From DAITQM01 sp036832975 (GTDB taxonomy: Bacteria > Pseudomonadota > Gammaproteobacteria > Xanthomonadales > Wenzhouxiangellaceae): a stretch of 64,000 nt of DNA. The stretch covers positions 1-64,000 of the forward strand of contig DAITQM010000014.1 of the NCBI GenBank assembly GCA_036832975.1, in the 5' to 3' direction. Below, one piece after another: positions 38,600 to 47,576 of this stretch. The notes under the pieces are model-generated. The model was given only the letters and a program-made list of their open reading frames with translations. It was not told the origin of the DNA and did not search any database. The first letter of the stretch is position 1, and each line of letters opens with the position of its first letter. The position numbers and the translations under genes are program-made.

Positions 38600-38785
38600 A
38601 ACCTGGAAGCGCCCCCTCCCCGGCCCTCCCCCGCAAGCGGGGGAGGGGGAATAACAGGTACGCTCCGGCAAGCGAGAGGGCCGCACATCTCCTTCCCCCT
38701 TCCAGGGGGAAGGTTGGGATGGGGGTATAAACTCCTCCTTCCCCCTTCCAGGGGGAAGGTTGGGATGGGGGTATAAACTCCATCA
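38600..38785. repeat. GC-rich palindromic repeats with a perfect 46-bp tandem duplication
   Basis: After a 'cccccgcaagcggggg' palindrome, the 46-bp unit beginning 'ctccttcccccttcc' and ending 'gtataaactc' occurs twice, identically, at 38689-38734 and 38735-38780. The second copy ends 8 bp before the DUF559 gene stop. The block belongs to the same family as that at 7.4 kb. The rest of the 330-bp gap (38468-38788) holds nothing else visible. Confidence 0.75.
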
Positions 38786-38788
38786 TCC

Positions 38789-39133
38789 TCATCGCGCGCT
38801 TTCCTGTAAAGCACGAAGGATGTGTTCCAACACTTCGGTGTTTCGTTTGAGCACATCGTGGTTCCAGAATCTGAGGACTCTGAAAGCTTGGTGATTAAGC
38901 CATCGGTCGCGTTGTTGGTCGTAGTCATTGTCGAGATGTTGACCGCCATCGACTTCAATGATCAGTTTGCGTTCTAGGCAAACGAAGTCAACGATGTAAT
39001 TGCCGATCGGGTATTGGCGGCGGAAGCGGGCGCCGTCGAGCTGGCGGCGCCGCAGCGCTTGCCACAGGCGCCGTTCGGCGTCGGTCATGGCTTGGCGTAA
39101 ATCGCGGGCACGTTGGCGCGTGATGGTGGTCAT
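38789..39133 (-). CDS. DUF559 endonuclease-domain protein
   Basis: A 114-residue Vsr-like/PD-(D/E)XK nuclease-fold protein: 'MTDAERRLWQALRRRQLDG', 'FRRQYPIGNYIVDFVCLERK', 'LIIEVDGGQHL'. The family is often found near mobile or repeat DNA and its cellular role is unsettled. ATG 39133 follows gggag at 9-13 nt. An in-frame extension upstream would be encoded entirely by the palindromic repeats and is rejected. It is flanked by repeats on both sides. Confidence 0.85.
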   Translation of the reverse strand: MTTITRQRARDLRQAMTDAERRLWQALRRRQLDGARFRRQYPIGNYIVDFVCLERKLIIEVDGGQHLDNDYDQQRDRWLNHQAFRVLRFWNHDVLKRNTEVLEHILRALQESAR

Positions 39134-39149
39134 TGGATTATTCTCCCCC

Positions 39150-39250
39150 ACCCCAACCCTCCCCCGCAAGCGGGGGAGGGGGAATAACAGTACCTTCCCC
39201 CGCAAGCGGGGGAGGGACAAGACGAGTTCCAGCTTACGGGGGAAGGTTGG
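39150..39250. repeat. GC-rich palindromic repeats upstream of DUF559
   Basis: Three variants of 'ccctcccccgcaagcggggg' lie between the DUF559 and GH13 genes, spaced about 40 bp apart. They belong to the family seen at 7.4, 38.6, 46.2 and 49.6 kb, here in inverse orientation. Confidence 0.7.
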
Positions 39251-39270
39251 GGGCACAATTTACGCAATGT

Positions 39271-40659
39271 TTATTCTTGAACCCACACGCCGTAACCCCA
39301 GGCTTCGAGTTCGAGCGTAGCGTTGGCCGAGAGCGTGAGCGGCTTGCCGCTGAATTCGTCCCGCCATTCGCCGCTGAACGGCCCGCCGGTCAAGCTCACC
39401 GTCAGCGGAGCGGGAGAAAAGTTCAGCGCCACGAATACCGCATCGCCGTCCCCGGCGCGGACGAAGCTGAACACGTGCTCGGGCGCCGAGTTGACGACCT
39501 GTTTCATCCGTCCCCCGGCCGCGCCGCTGCGTAACGCCGGGTGGCGCTTTTTGAGCGCGATCAGCCGGCGGTATAAATCGCCGATCGGATGCGGGCGCCA
39601 GACGATCGGATCGCGCTCGAAAAAGGCCAGGCGTTTGTCGTTGCCCGCTTCCTGGCCGTTGTAAATCATTGGTATCCCTTCGCCGGTCATCTGCAAGACG
39701 ATGACCGGCTCCAGCGCCGCGCCGAAGCGTTCGAACTGCGTCGCCTCCCAGGCGTTCTGGTCGTGATTGGACACATAAACCAATCGGTAAGCATCGTGCG
39801 GCCAGGCGCTTTCGTTTTCCGAATAGTAGCCGAACAAGGCTGTCGCATCGGCTTTGCCGAGTGCGATATTGTGCAGCGTGTTGTTCCAACTCCAGGCGTA
39901 GCTGGCGTCGAAGGCGCGGGCGTGTACGTCGCGCCCTTCGTATTCGGCAAGCATGAACACCGGCTTGATCGATTCGAGTTCGGCGCGGGCGTTCTCCCAG
40001 AAATCGAGCGGCACGTAACCGGCGACGTCGCAGCGATAACCGTCGATGGCCGCGTGTTCGACCCAGTAACGCAAAGCGCGGGTCATGTAAGCGCGTAGCC
40101 CGGGTTGGTCATAGTCGAGGTCGATGATGTCCGACCAGTCCCACCACGGCGTCGAGCGGAAAGCGCCGTTGTCGTCGCGTTCGTACCACTCCGGATGCTG
40201 GCGGGCGAGTCCATTGTCCCAGGCGGTATGGTTGGCGACCCAATCGAGGATCACTTTCATACCGCGCTCGTGCGCCGCGCCGACAAACGCTTGCAGATCG
40301 GCCAGCGTCCCATATTCGGGGTTGACGGCAAAATAATCCTTGATAGCATACGGACTGCCGAGACGGCCCTTGCGGTGAGCGACTCCGATCGGGTGGATCG
40401 GCATCAGCCACAGGATATCGACGCCGAGATCGGCAAGGCGCGGCAATTGCGCCTGCGCGGCGCGCAGCGTGCCCTGCGGCGTGAACTGCCGGAGATTGAT
40501 TTGATACAGCACCGCGTTCCGGCTCCATTCTGGGTGCTGCAAGCGGACGTAAGGGCGGGGTAGATAGCGCACCGCATCGCCGCCAGCCGGTTCGACGGCA
40601 AGCGCACCGTATGCCGCGCCCAGTAAGAGCCACGGCAGGCATCGCGCCACTGAATTCAT
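39271..40659 (-). CDS. GH13 alpha-amylase-family glycoside hydrolase, exported
   Basis: A signal-peptide-like N-terminus ('CLPWLLLGAAYGALA') precedes a GH13 barrel of 462 residues. The catalytic residues are visible: nucleophile D211 in 'DGYRCDVAGY', acid/base E239 in 'MLAEYEG' and transition-state stabiliser D300 in 'VSNHD'. Region I is 'DWVANHT'. It starts by ATGA overlap with the end of the upstream GH97-GH13 gene, so the two are coupled. Likely substrate: starch- or glycogen-derived alpha-glucans in the periplasm. Confidence 0.9.
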   Translation of the reverse strand: MNSVARCLPWLLLGAAYGALAVEPAGGDAVRYLPRPYVRLQHPEWSRNAVLYQINLRQFTPQGTLRAAQAQLPRLADLGVDILWLMPIHPIGVAHRKGRLGSPYAIKDYFAVNPEYGTLADLQAFVGAAHERGMKVILDWVANHTAWDNGLARQHPEWYERDDNGAFRSTPWWDWSDIIDLDYDQPGLRAYMTRALRYWVEHAAIDGYRCDVAGYVPLDFWENARAELESIKPVFMLAEYEGRDVHARAFDASYAWSWNNTLHNIALGKADATALFGYYSENESAWPHDAYRLVYVSNHDQNAWEATQFERFGAALEPVIVLQMTGEGIPMIYNGQEAGNDKRLAFFERDPIVWRPHPIGDLYRRLIALKKRHPALRSGAAGGRMKQVVNSAPEHVFSFVRAGDGDAVFVALNFSPAPLTVSLTGGPFSGEWRDEFSGKPLTLSANATLELEAWGYGVWVQE

Positions 40660-43600
40660 TCTTGACCCCGGTACAGGGAAAAACTGAGCGGCGGTTGTTC
40701 GATTCGCACCATGCCGTCTTCTGCCGCCGATAATGCCCCGCCCTCGCCGAGCAGTTTTTTCCAGTGCCGTGCGTCGTTTTCTAAATTCAGAACGCGGCTG
40801 TGGCTATCGTCCGCGGTATTGGCGACCAGCAAATACACCGTGCCTTCGCCATCGCGGGTGAACACGAACAGTCCGGGTTCATCGGCTGCATACAACACTT
40901 TCTGCCGGCCGCGGCGCAATGCCGTTTCGCGGTGGTAAACGCCGGCCATTTCGGCGATGGCGCGATACTGCGGGTGGGTGGTATCGAAGTTGTCGCCGGC
41001 GGTCGTCGCGGTGCTGGCAATCAACCGGTTGTCGTTATAACTCGCCACGCGGCTTGCAAACATGTCCTCGCGCGCGTCCTGGTCGCGGCCGTCGCCGGTG
41101 AAGCCCTGCTCGTCGCCGTAATAAATCACCGGCACGCCGCGCGCAAACAGCAATAGAGCGTGGGCCAGGATGCTGCGCTGCAGCAATTGCATGCCGTCCG
41201 CCGCCTCACCCAATTCGTTCAGCAACGCCCGACCGATCCGCCCGTCGTCGTGGTTGCCGAGGAAAGTCGGCAGGATCAGCGCGCCGCGCGGATCGCCGCG
41301 GTACAAAGGGTCGGCGGCGAACACTTCGGCAAGCCGTACCGGCCCCTTCTTGCCGCTCGCGACGTCCTGCAGCGCATCGCGCAGCGCGAAATCGAGCACC
41401 GCCGGGAAACCGGCTTCGGCGGTATAACGCGCCAGGGCCGGCGGCGTCAATTCGTAAGCCTCGCCGAACAAATAAAAATCGCCGATCCCATTCGCCTTCG
41501 CCTCGTCGATCATCGCTGGGATGAAGCGCAACCAGAATTCGTCGTTGACGTGTTTGGCGGTATCGATCCGGAAGCCATCGACCTTGAAGCGGCGGATCCA
41601 GCTCCGATAGATGTCGATCATGCCGGCGACGACGCGCGGGTTTTCGGTATAAACGTCGTCGAGGCCGGAGAAATCGCCGTAAGTGACACTCTCGCCTTCC
41701 CACGTCGAGTTGCCGCGGTTGTGGTAATAAAGCGGGTTGTTCAACCACTCCGGCACTTTGACGCGGCGTTCGTTCTCCGGCACCAGCACCGTATAGGCAT
41801 AGTCGGGGGCCGTGAGCCGGGCAAAGTTTTCGACGGTCTGATGTTCAGGTGCATCGCCGAGAAATCCGCCGTTGATCGGCGCGCCGCCGGCACCGCCGCG
41901 CGTGGTATAGGGATAATCGGCGATGGACCGATATGCGCAGTCGGACCACCCGATCCCGGTTGCCGGATCTGATTTAGAACATTCTCTGTATTGGATCACG
42001 TCGGCCGTGTGGTTGGTGACGATATCCATGAAGACCTTCATGCCGCGCTCGTGCGCCGCATCGACCAGGGCGCGGTAATCGTCTTCGGTGCCGAGGTGCG
42101 GATCGACGGTCGTGAAATCGGTGATCCAGTAACCGTGGTAGCCGGCGCTGAGCTGGCCCGGCGGCCCCTGTACCGGCTTGTTCTTGAAAACCGGCGTCAG
42201 CCAGATCGCGCTCGCCCCGAGTCCCTGGATGTAATCGAGCCGCTCGGCGATGCCGCGGAAATCGCCGCCGTGATAAAACCCCTTATGCGCCGGATCGAAA
42301 CCGTGCTGTTCCGGGCCGCCGGCGATCCCGCCGCGGTCGTTCGCCGGATCGCCATTGGCGAAACGATCCGGCATGATGAAGTAGATGAGTTCATCCTCGT
42401 TCGGCCGCACCGGGTTGCCGGCGGGCTCGACCGCGATAAAACGCACCGCTGCGCCGCCGCCCGGAGCCAGGCGTAGTTCCAATACATCTTCGCCGCGCAC
42501 GTTCCGGGTTTCGATGACAATCTCTTCCGGGTTGTGCTCCCAGTGCGCCTCGTCGCCGTCGCGGTAGATTTCGGCGCGGTAGGCGGCGCCGCTTTCCAAA
42601 AAGCCGAGCGGCACGTGCAGCAGACGGCCGTCAGCGTTGGTGATCGCCCCCAGATACCAGTCACGGCTCGCCCGGTCGCGGCGCGCGATCACGACGTACT
42701 CGCCGATTTCGCCGGCCAGCGCCCGGCTCTCAGCCCAGTCGGCCGGGACGTCTTCGATAAACTTGAACGCCTGCGGTTTGGCCTCGTAGTTTTCCGGTAG
42801 GTCGGCGGCCATCTGCAGCGGGCTGTAGATCACAACGTATAACGCAAGCTGTTTGGCCAGGGTGGTCGGAATGTTGCGCTCGCGCTGCGCCTCGTCGCTG
42901 CCGAGGTCGAAAATCCCCGGCGTGAAATCCATCGGCCCGGCGAGCAACCGGGTAAACGGCAGAATCGTCGTGTGTGCCGGGCCGTTGCCGTCCGACCAGG
43001 CGTTGTATTCCTGGCCGCGCTGCCCCTCGCGCGTCATCCAGTTGGGCCAGGTGCGGCGCAGGCCGGTGTCCTTGACCGGTTCGTGCGTGTTGATCGCAAT
43101 GTGGTGGCGCGCCGCAGCCTCGAGCACGTGCTGCAAGTGGCGCACCATGTACTGGCCGTGCTGCCATTCGTGGTGCAGCTTGTCGTTCTCGTCGTGGCGC
43201 GGCAGCAGACCGTTCTGCTTGACGTAGCCGGTTTTTACGGCGCGCACTCCGTGCTCGGCCATATAGGCCATCGCCGCTTCGAGCTGCCGTTCGTAATTTT
43301 CGATGCCGCCCGAGGTTTCATGATGACCGATCAGCCGTACCCCTTTGGCCACGGCATATTCCGCCAAAGCGTCGAAATCGTAATCGGGATACGGCGTCGT
43401 GAAATCGAACTGCTCGGCGTTCGCGATCCAATCGCCGTCCCAGCCGAGATTCCACCCTTCGACCAACACGCCGTCGAAACCGTGGCGCGCCGCGAAGTCG
43501 ATGTAGCGTTTGGTATTCGCGGTGGTTGCGCCGTGGCGCGGGCCGGAAGCCCAGGTCGATTTGCGGATGTGCATCTCCCACCAGACGCCGACGTATTTGC

Positions 43601-44489
43601 CCGGCTGCACCCACGACACGTCGCCGAGACGGTTCGGCTCGTTGAGGTTGAGGATCAGATCGCTGCTGTCGATCAGGCGCGCCGCGCTGTCGGCAATCTG
43701 GATCGTTCGCCAAGGTGAGACAAAAGCGCCGCGGGTTTTGACTTTCACCCCGTCCGACCACGGCACCAGATCGGCCTTGAGACGGTGTTCGCCGAGCCGT
43801 TCCAGCGTCATCTCGGCGTAATCGGTGAGCGCCGCTTCGTGGATGCTGAGATAAAGGCCGCCCGCCGTTTTCATCGTCAGCGGCGTCACCGCCTTCCAGA
43901 TCGCCGAAAGCGGCGTACGGCGGTACAGGTATTCGTAACGGTTCGGCAGATAAGCGCCGGTCCACCACGCCGTATGATCGCCGGTTAGCGCGAATTCGGT
44001 GACTTCGTCGGCGATGCGCCGTTCGCCGCCGGCAGCGCCGGCCGGAATTTCATAACGGAAACCAACGCCTTCGTCGAAGACGCGAAACACAACGCTCAGC
44101 GCCGTAGTGCCGCGCCGCCCGAAATCGACGGCCAGTTCGTTGAAGTGATTGCGGACGGCGCTCCTCTCGCCCCACGGCTGGCTCCACGTTTCATCAACCG
44201 TTCGGCGGCGGGCGGTGAGCAGTTCGAGACCGTCGGCCAGCGACGGTTCGCCGATCAGGCGAAGACCCAGATAGGACTGCGCGACGACATCCCTGTCGAA
44301 TCGCGCAACGGAAAACCACGGCCGGCCATCATCGATTCCAACCTTGACCGCCAGCACGCCCCCCGGCGAGGCGGCGGTCAGCGGTTCTGCGGCCGGCGCC
44401 GCGAAGATGGCACCGGATAACACCGCGAGCAGAATGAAAAGGTAAAGTCGCGACCGCTCGCGGGGGACCACCGGCGCTCCAAATTGCAA
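40656..44489 (-). CDS. GH97-GH13 fusion glycoside hydrolase, exported (1277 residues)
   Basis: After a signal peptide (residues about 15-35), residues about 37-690 form a complete GH97 enzyme. The inverting-type catalytic glutamates are E470 ('NTHEPVKDTG') and E494 ('RGQEYNAW'). Glycine (G421, 'KTGYV') stands where retaining GH97 enzymes have the Asp nucleophile. From about residue 695 a complete GH13 domain follows, with nucleophile D976 ('DGFRIDTAKH'), acid E1010 ('LFGEAYEL') and D1081 ('LGNHDDG'). One polypeptide thus carries an alpha-glucosidase-like and an alpha-amylase-like active site. The start is a TTG (44489); GTG 44471 with GGAG just upstream is an alternative. It is divergent from the halogenase gene. 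Confidence 0.9.
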   Translation of the reverse strand: MQFGAPVVPRERSRLYLFILLAVLSGAIFAAPAAEPLTAASPGGVLAVKVGIDDGRPWFSVARFDRDVVAQSYLGLRLIGEPSLADGLELLTARRRTVDETWSQPWGERSAVRNHFNELAVDFGRRGTTALSVVFRVFDEGVGFRYEIPAGAAGGERRIADEVTEFALTGDHTAWWTGAYLPNRYEYLYRRTPLSAIWKAVTPLTMKTAGGLYLSIHEAALTDYAEMTLERLGEHRLKADLVPWSDGVKVKTRGAFVSPWRTIQIADSAARLIDSSDLILNLNEPNRLGDVSWVQPGKYVGVWWEMHIRKSTWASGPRHGATTANTKRYIDFAARHGFDGVLVEGWNLGWDGDWIANAEQFDFTTPYPDYDFDALAEYAVAKGVRLIGHHETSGGIENYERQLEAAMAYMAEHGVRAVKTGYVKQNGLLPRHDENDKLHHEWQHGQYMVRHLQHVLEAAARHHIAINTHEPVKDTGLRRTWPNWMTREGQRGQEYNAWSDGNGPAHTTILPFTRLLAGPMDFTPGIFDLGSDEAQRERNIPTTLAKQLALYVVIYSPLQMAADLPENYEAKPQAFKFIEDVPADWAESRALAGEIGEYVVIARRDRASRDWYLGAITNADGRLLHVPLGFLESGAAYRAEIYRDGDEAHWEHNPEEIVIETRNVRGEDVLELRLAPGGGAAVRFIAVEPAGNPVRPNEDELIYFIMPDRFANGDPANDRGGIAGGPEQHGFDPAHKGFYHGGDFRGIAERLDYIQGLGASAIWLTPVFKNKPVQGPPGQLSAGYHGYWITDFTTVDPHLGTEDDYRALVDAAHERGMKVFMDIVTNHTADVIQYRECSKSDPATGIGWSDCAYRSIADYPYTTRGGAGGAPINGGFLGDAPEHQTVENFARLTAPDYAYTVLVPENERRVKVPEWLNNPLYYHNRGNSTWEGESVTYGDFSGLDDVYTENPRVVAGMIDIYRSWIRRFKVDGFRIDTAKHVNDEFWLRFIPAMIDEAKANGIGDFYLFGEAYELTPPALARYTAEAGFPAVLDFALRDALQDVASGKKGPVRLAEVFAADPLYRGDPRGALILPTFLGNHDDGRIGRALLNELGEAADGMQLLQRSILAHALLLFARGVPVIYYGDEQGFTGDGRDQDAREDMFASRVASYNDNRLIASTATTAGDNFDTTHPQYRAIAEMAGVYHRETALRRGRQKVLYAADEPGLFVFTRDGEGTVYLLVANTADDSHSRVLNLENDARHWKKLLGEGGALSAAEDGMVRIEQPPLSFSLYRGQE

Positions 44490-44540
44490 AATATCAACCT
44501 TTGCACCATGCTAGTGGCAAATTGCGGAGGACACAATAAA

Positions 44541-46100
44541 TTGCATACGTATTCAATTCCCGAAACCCCTCACGCCACCGACCGCCAGATCCGCACCGTG
44601 GTCATCGCCGGCGGCGGCACCGCCGGTTGGATGTGCGCCGCGGCGTTGGCCCACGCCATCTCCCCGGCCTGCCGCATCGTTCTCGTCGAATCCGAAGAAA
44701 TCGGCATCGTCGGCGTCGGCGAAGCGACGATCCCACCGCTGAAGCTGTTCAACCAGCAACTCGGCATCGACGAAAACGATTTCTTGCGCGCCGCCAAGGG
44801 CAGTTTCAAACTCGGCATCGAATTTAACGGCTGGACCCGACCGGGGCACCGTTATTTCCATCCCTTTGGCCGCTTCGGCATCGAGTTCGATCTGCTGCCG
44901 CTCCATCAATACTGGTTGCGCGCCCGGCTGGCCGGCACGAGCCAAGACGAGATCACCGACTATTCGATGGCCTGGCAGATGGCCAGGCTGAGCCGCTTCG
45001 CGCCGCCGCGCCGCGAGCCGAACAACGTCGCCTCGACCTTCGATTACGCCTACCACCTCGACGCCGCGTTGTACGGCCGCTATCTCCGGCGCTACGCCGA
45101 AGCGCGCGGCGTCGAACGCCGTGAAGGGCGCATCGCCGAAGTGCGTCTGAGCGGCGAAACCGGCCATATTGCCGCGCTCAAAATGCAAGACGGCTCTGAA
45201 ATCGGCGGCGATCTGTATCTCGACTGCACCGGCTTTCGCGGCCTGTTGATCGAACAGGCGCTCGCCGCCGGCTACGAAGACTGGCGTTCATGGCTGCCGT
45301 GCGATCGCGCCGTCGCGGTCGGCTCACGGCACGGCGCCGAGGGCCTGATTCCCTACACCCGGGCCACGGCGCGCGCCGCCGGCTGGCTGTGGCGCATCCC
45401 GCTCCAACACCGGGTCGGCAACGGCCACGTCTATTGCAGCGAATACCTCGGCGACGACGAAGCAGCCGGCATCCTGCTCGCCCATCTCGAGGACGAAGCG
45501 CTCGGCGAACCGCGCTTTTTGCGCTTTATCACCGGCCGGCGAAAAACCTGCTGGCACCGCAACTGCGTCGCGATCGGGCTGGCCGCCGGCTTTCTCGAAC
45601 CCCTCGAATCGACCAGCATCCACCTGATCCAAACCGCCATCACCCGGCTGCTGGCGCTGTTTCCCGACCGCGCGTTCTCGCCGCTCGCCGCCGCCGAGTA
45701 CAACCGGCTGACGGCGCTCGAATACGAGAGAGTGCGGGATTTTCTGATCCTGCACTACTACGCCAACGAACGGCCCGAACCGTTCTGGCGGGCGCGGGCG
45801 GCGATGGAGGTGCCCGAAGCGCTGCGCTACAAGATCGACCATTACCAGAGCGCCGGCCGGCTGGTCGCCGAACCCTACGAGCTGTTCCAGAACCCGAACT
45901 GGCTGGCCGTACTCGCTGGCCAACTGCCCCTGCCCGCCGCCAACGAGCCGCTGCTCGACCTGCGCCCCGGCGTCCCCGCCGAACGCTATCTCGCCAGCCT
46001 GAAAAACACCCTCACCACCACCGCCGAAGCCCTGCCCGACCACGCCGAATACCTCGCCCGACACTGCCCGGCGACCGCCCAATCGCCCCGCAAGCCCTGA
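44541..46100 (+). CDS. Tryptophan halogenase-family flavoprotein
   Basis: An FAD-dependent protein of the PF04820 family with the dinucleotide-binding 'VVIAGGGTAGWMCAAALA', 'VGEATIPPL' and the WxWxIP motif in 'AGWLWRIPLQ'. The catalytic lysine of true halogenases is not confidently placed, so the reaction is uncertain. In Xanthomonas- and Caulobacter-type loci such proteins sit beside TonB receptors and alpha-glucan enzymes, which matches its position divergent from the GH97-GH13 gene. TTG 44541, 10 nt after ggagg, is the best start; ATG 44508 and TTG 44484 are alternatives. Length is 519 residues. Confidence 0.85.
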   Translation: MHTYSIPETPHATDRQIRTVVIAGGGTAGWMCAAALAHAISPACRIVLVESEEIGIVGVGEATIPPLKLFNQQLGIDENDFLRAAKGSFKLGIEFNGWTRPGHRYFHPFGRFGIEFDLLPLHQYWLRARLAGTSQDEITDYSMAWQMARLSRFAPPRREPNNVASTFDYAYHLDAALYGRYLRRYAEARGVERREGRIAEVRLSGETGHIAALKMQDGSEIGGDLYLDCTGFRGLLIEQALAAGYEDWRSWLPCDRAVAVGSRHGAEGLIPYTRATARAAGWLWRIPLQHRVGNGHVYCSEYLGDDEAAGILLAHLEDEALGEPRFLRFITGRRKTCWHRNCVAIGLAAGFLEPLESTSIHLIQTAITRLLALFPDRAFSPLAAAEYNRLTALEYERVRDFLILHYYANERPEPFWRARAAMEVPEALRYKIDHYQSAGRLVAEPYELFQNPNWLAVLAGQLPLPAANEPLLDLRPGVPAERYLASLKNTLTTTAEALPDHAEYLARHCPATAQSPRKP

Positions 46101-46164
46101 TCTGGACTCGCCCTACGTCATTCCGACCGGCCTACGCCGGCACGGCAGTCGAGCACGTCAGATA

Positions 46165-46390
46165 GTGGGCGTTCCCGTGCCTCGTCCCCCGCTGGCGGGA
46201 ACTCGCCTTGTTCCCCCCGCTTGCGGGAACCCGCCTTGTTCCTTCCCCCGCTTGCGGGGGAAGGTTAGGAAGGGGGCACGATTACCGAAGTCGTTTCTCA
46301 CCCCCTCCCCGCTCCCCCGCTTGCGAGGGAGGGGGAAAAGAGGTGCTCCCCCGCTTGCGAGGGAGGGAGAAATAGCAGGCACTCCGGGAC
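46165..46390. repeat. GC-rich palindromic repeat block after the halogenase gene
   Basis: This contains units of 'cccgcttgcgggaacccgcc' spacing plus one copy of the long unit. The long unit is 'ccttcccccgcttgcggggg', then '...cacgattaccgaagtcgtt', then a 'cgcttgcgagggagggggaa' segment. The same long unit is present three times at 49.6-50.1 kb. The rest of the 400-bp gap shows no gene. Confidence 0.75.
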
Positions 46391-46502
46391 AGTCACGATT
46401 GACCTGCCCTCCTGGTTTTTGGGTTACGATGACCACTTGACGCCGCAGGGGACGCTTTATCCCCCATTTCCGCCGCGGCGGCCCCCGAACCCGGTATACC
46501 TG

Positions 46503-47426
46503 ATGAACGACGACCCCGCCACCCAAGATATCCGTGACGCCGCCGAAACGCTGTTCAAAGACACCGCCCTCATGCTGCTCGAAATCGCCCGCCAGACCGG
46601 CATCACGGTCAAGCGGATGCGGCAGATCATGAGTCACACCCAGATCAAGGCCCTCGACGAAGAGGGCCTGAACCGCTTCGAGATCATGGCCGTCGCCGGC
46701 TTCAGCCGGCGCGCCATCCGGCTGATGCTCGCCGAGGACCATCGCCGCGACCGGACCGACCTGCTCGCGCGGTTTATGGGCCACTGGGCCTCCGACCCAC
46801 AGTATCCGGACGAGCTGCCGATCAAAGGCGAGACTTTCCCGTCGTTCCAGCATCTGCACGACCAGTACGGTAGCGATTTCACCGCCCCCGGGTTGCTGAA
46901 GGTGTTGGTAAAGCGCGGGCTGGTCGAAGTGCACGGTGACCAGGTCCGCGCGCTCAGTCGCCGGGTCCTCGCCGAAACCCCACCGGAAGTGATCGACGAA
47001 ATACGCCGGGCGCTGCTCTCGCTACTCGCCACGACCATCCACAATCTCCGCGGCGGCACACCGCGCCATCTGCAGCGCCGGTTGCACAGCCGCAAGATAC
47101 CTGCTGACCGGCGACCGGAGGCCAGGGCCGCGGTCCGAGCCAGGACCGAGGCGTTCATGTTGGAAATGCTTGAGTTAATGGACAGTTACGAAATTTTTGA
47201 TGAGGACGGACTGGGCTCGCACGAGGCCGCCGAAGGCGAGGTCGAGGCCGGGCTGGGGCTGCACTGGTTCGAGATCGAAAATCCGCAGCATCTGATTGGC
47301 GATTACCCCGGCCACGTGGTCACCGAACACGGCGAAATGATCGATCTCAGTCATGAGGAACGCGCCAAAGCTATGATTCGTTCTGGGAAAAAGTCCCAGA
47401 AAACGACCGATCCCGGTTCTGATTAG
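46503..47426 (+). CDS. DUF6502-like protein, paralog 1
   Basis: A 307-residue soluble protein. The N-terminal segment holds HTH-like helices ('LLEIARQTGITVKRMRQIM', 'NRFEIMAVAGFSRRAIRLML'). It is followed by the block W..DP.YPD.LP..G..PSF..L...Y.SD.....LLKVL...GLVE..GD.VR.L.R, which matches the DUF6502 pattern. Function is unknown; a DNA-binding role is suggested by the HTH-like helices. Its C-terminus after residue 215 is not conserved in the two paralogs at 51.0 and 51.9 kb. ATG 46503 is chosen because the sequence before it is repeat-derived. A short secreted peptide is encoded 9 bp downstream. Confidence 0.75.
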   Translation: MNDDPATQDIRDAAETLFKDTALMLLEIARQTGITVKRMRQIMSHTQIKALDEEGLNRFEIMAVAGFSRRAIRLMLAEDHRRDRTDLLARFMGHWASDPQYPDELPIKGETFPSFQHLHDQYGSDFTAPGLLKVLVKRGLVEVHGDQVRALSRRVLAETPPEVIDEIRRALLSLLATTIHNLRGGTPRHLQRRLHSRKIPADRRPEARAAVRARTEAFMLEMLELMDSYEIFDEDGLGSHEAAEGEVEAGLGLHWFEIENPQHLIGDYPGHVVTEHGEMIDLSHEERAKAMIRSGKKSQKTTDPGSD

Positions 47427-47435
47427 GAAGCCGCT

Positions 47436-47576
47436 ATGTTCCGCAAACTCGCTCTGACCCTGACTTTGGCCCTGTTGTGGACGGTGGAAGCCCTGGCGAC
47501 GGCGCACAGTGGCACCGGCGCCCCCGAATCGTTCGGCGACTGGCTCGCCGATCTGTTCCGCTGGTGGCCGTTCTGA
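47436..47576 (+). CDS. Small secreted peptide, 46 residues
   Basis: ATG 47436 has aggaag about 6 nt upstream and lies 9 bp after the DUF6502-like gene on the same strand. The product starts with a clear signal peptide ('MFRKLALTLTLALLWTVEAL', cleavage near 'ALATA-H'). It ends with a short tail, 'GDWLADLFRWWPF', rich in Trp/Phe and amphipathic-looking. No family is recognised. Coupled position and ribosome-binding site argue that it is real. Confidence 0.6.
   Translation: MFRKLALTLTLALLWTVEALATAHSGTGAPESFGDWLADLFRWWPF

Noticed and set aside
39134..39256. N-terminal extension of the DUF559 protein
   Set aside because: The extra residues are encoded by the palindromic repeats and the ribosome-binding site fits ATG 39133.
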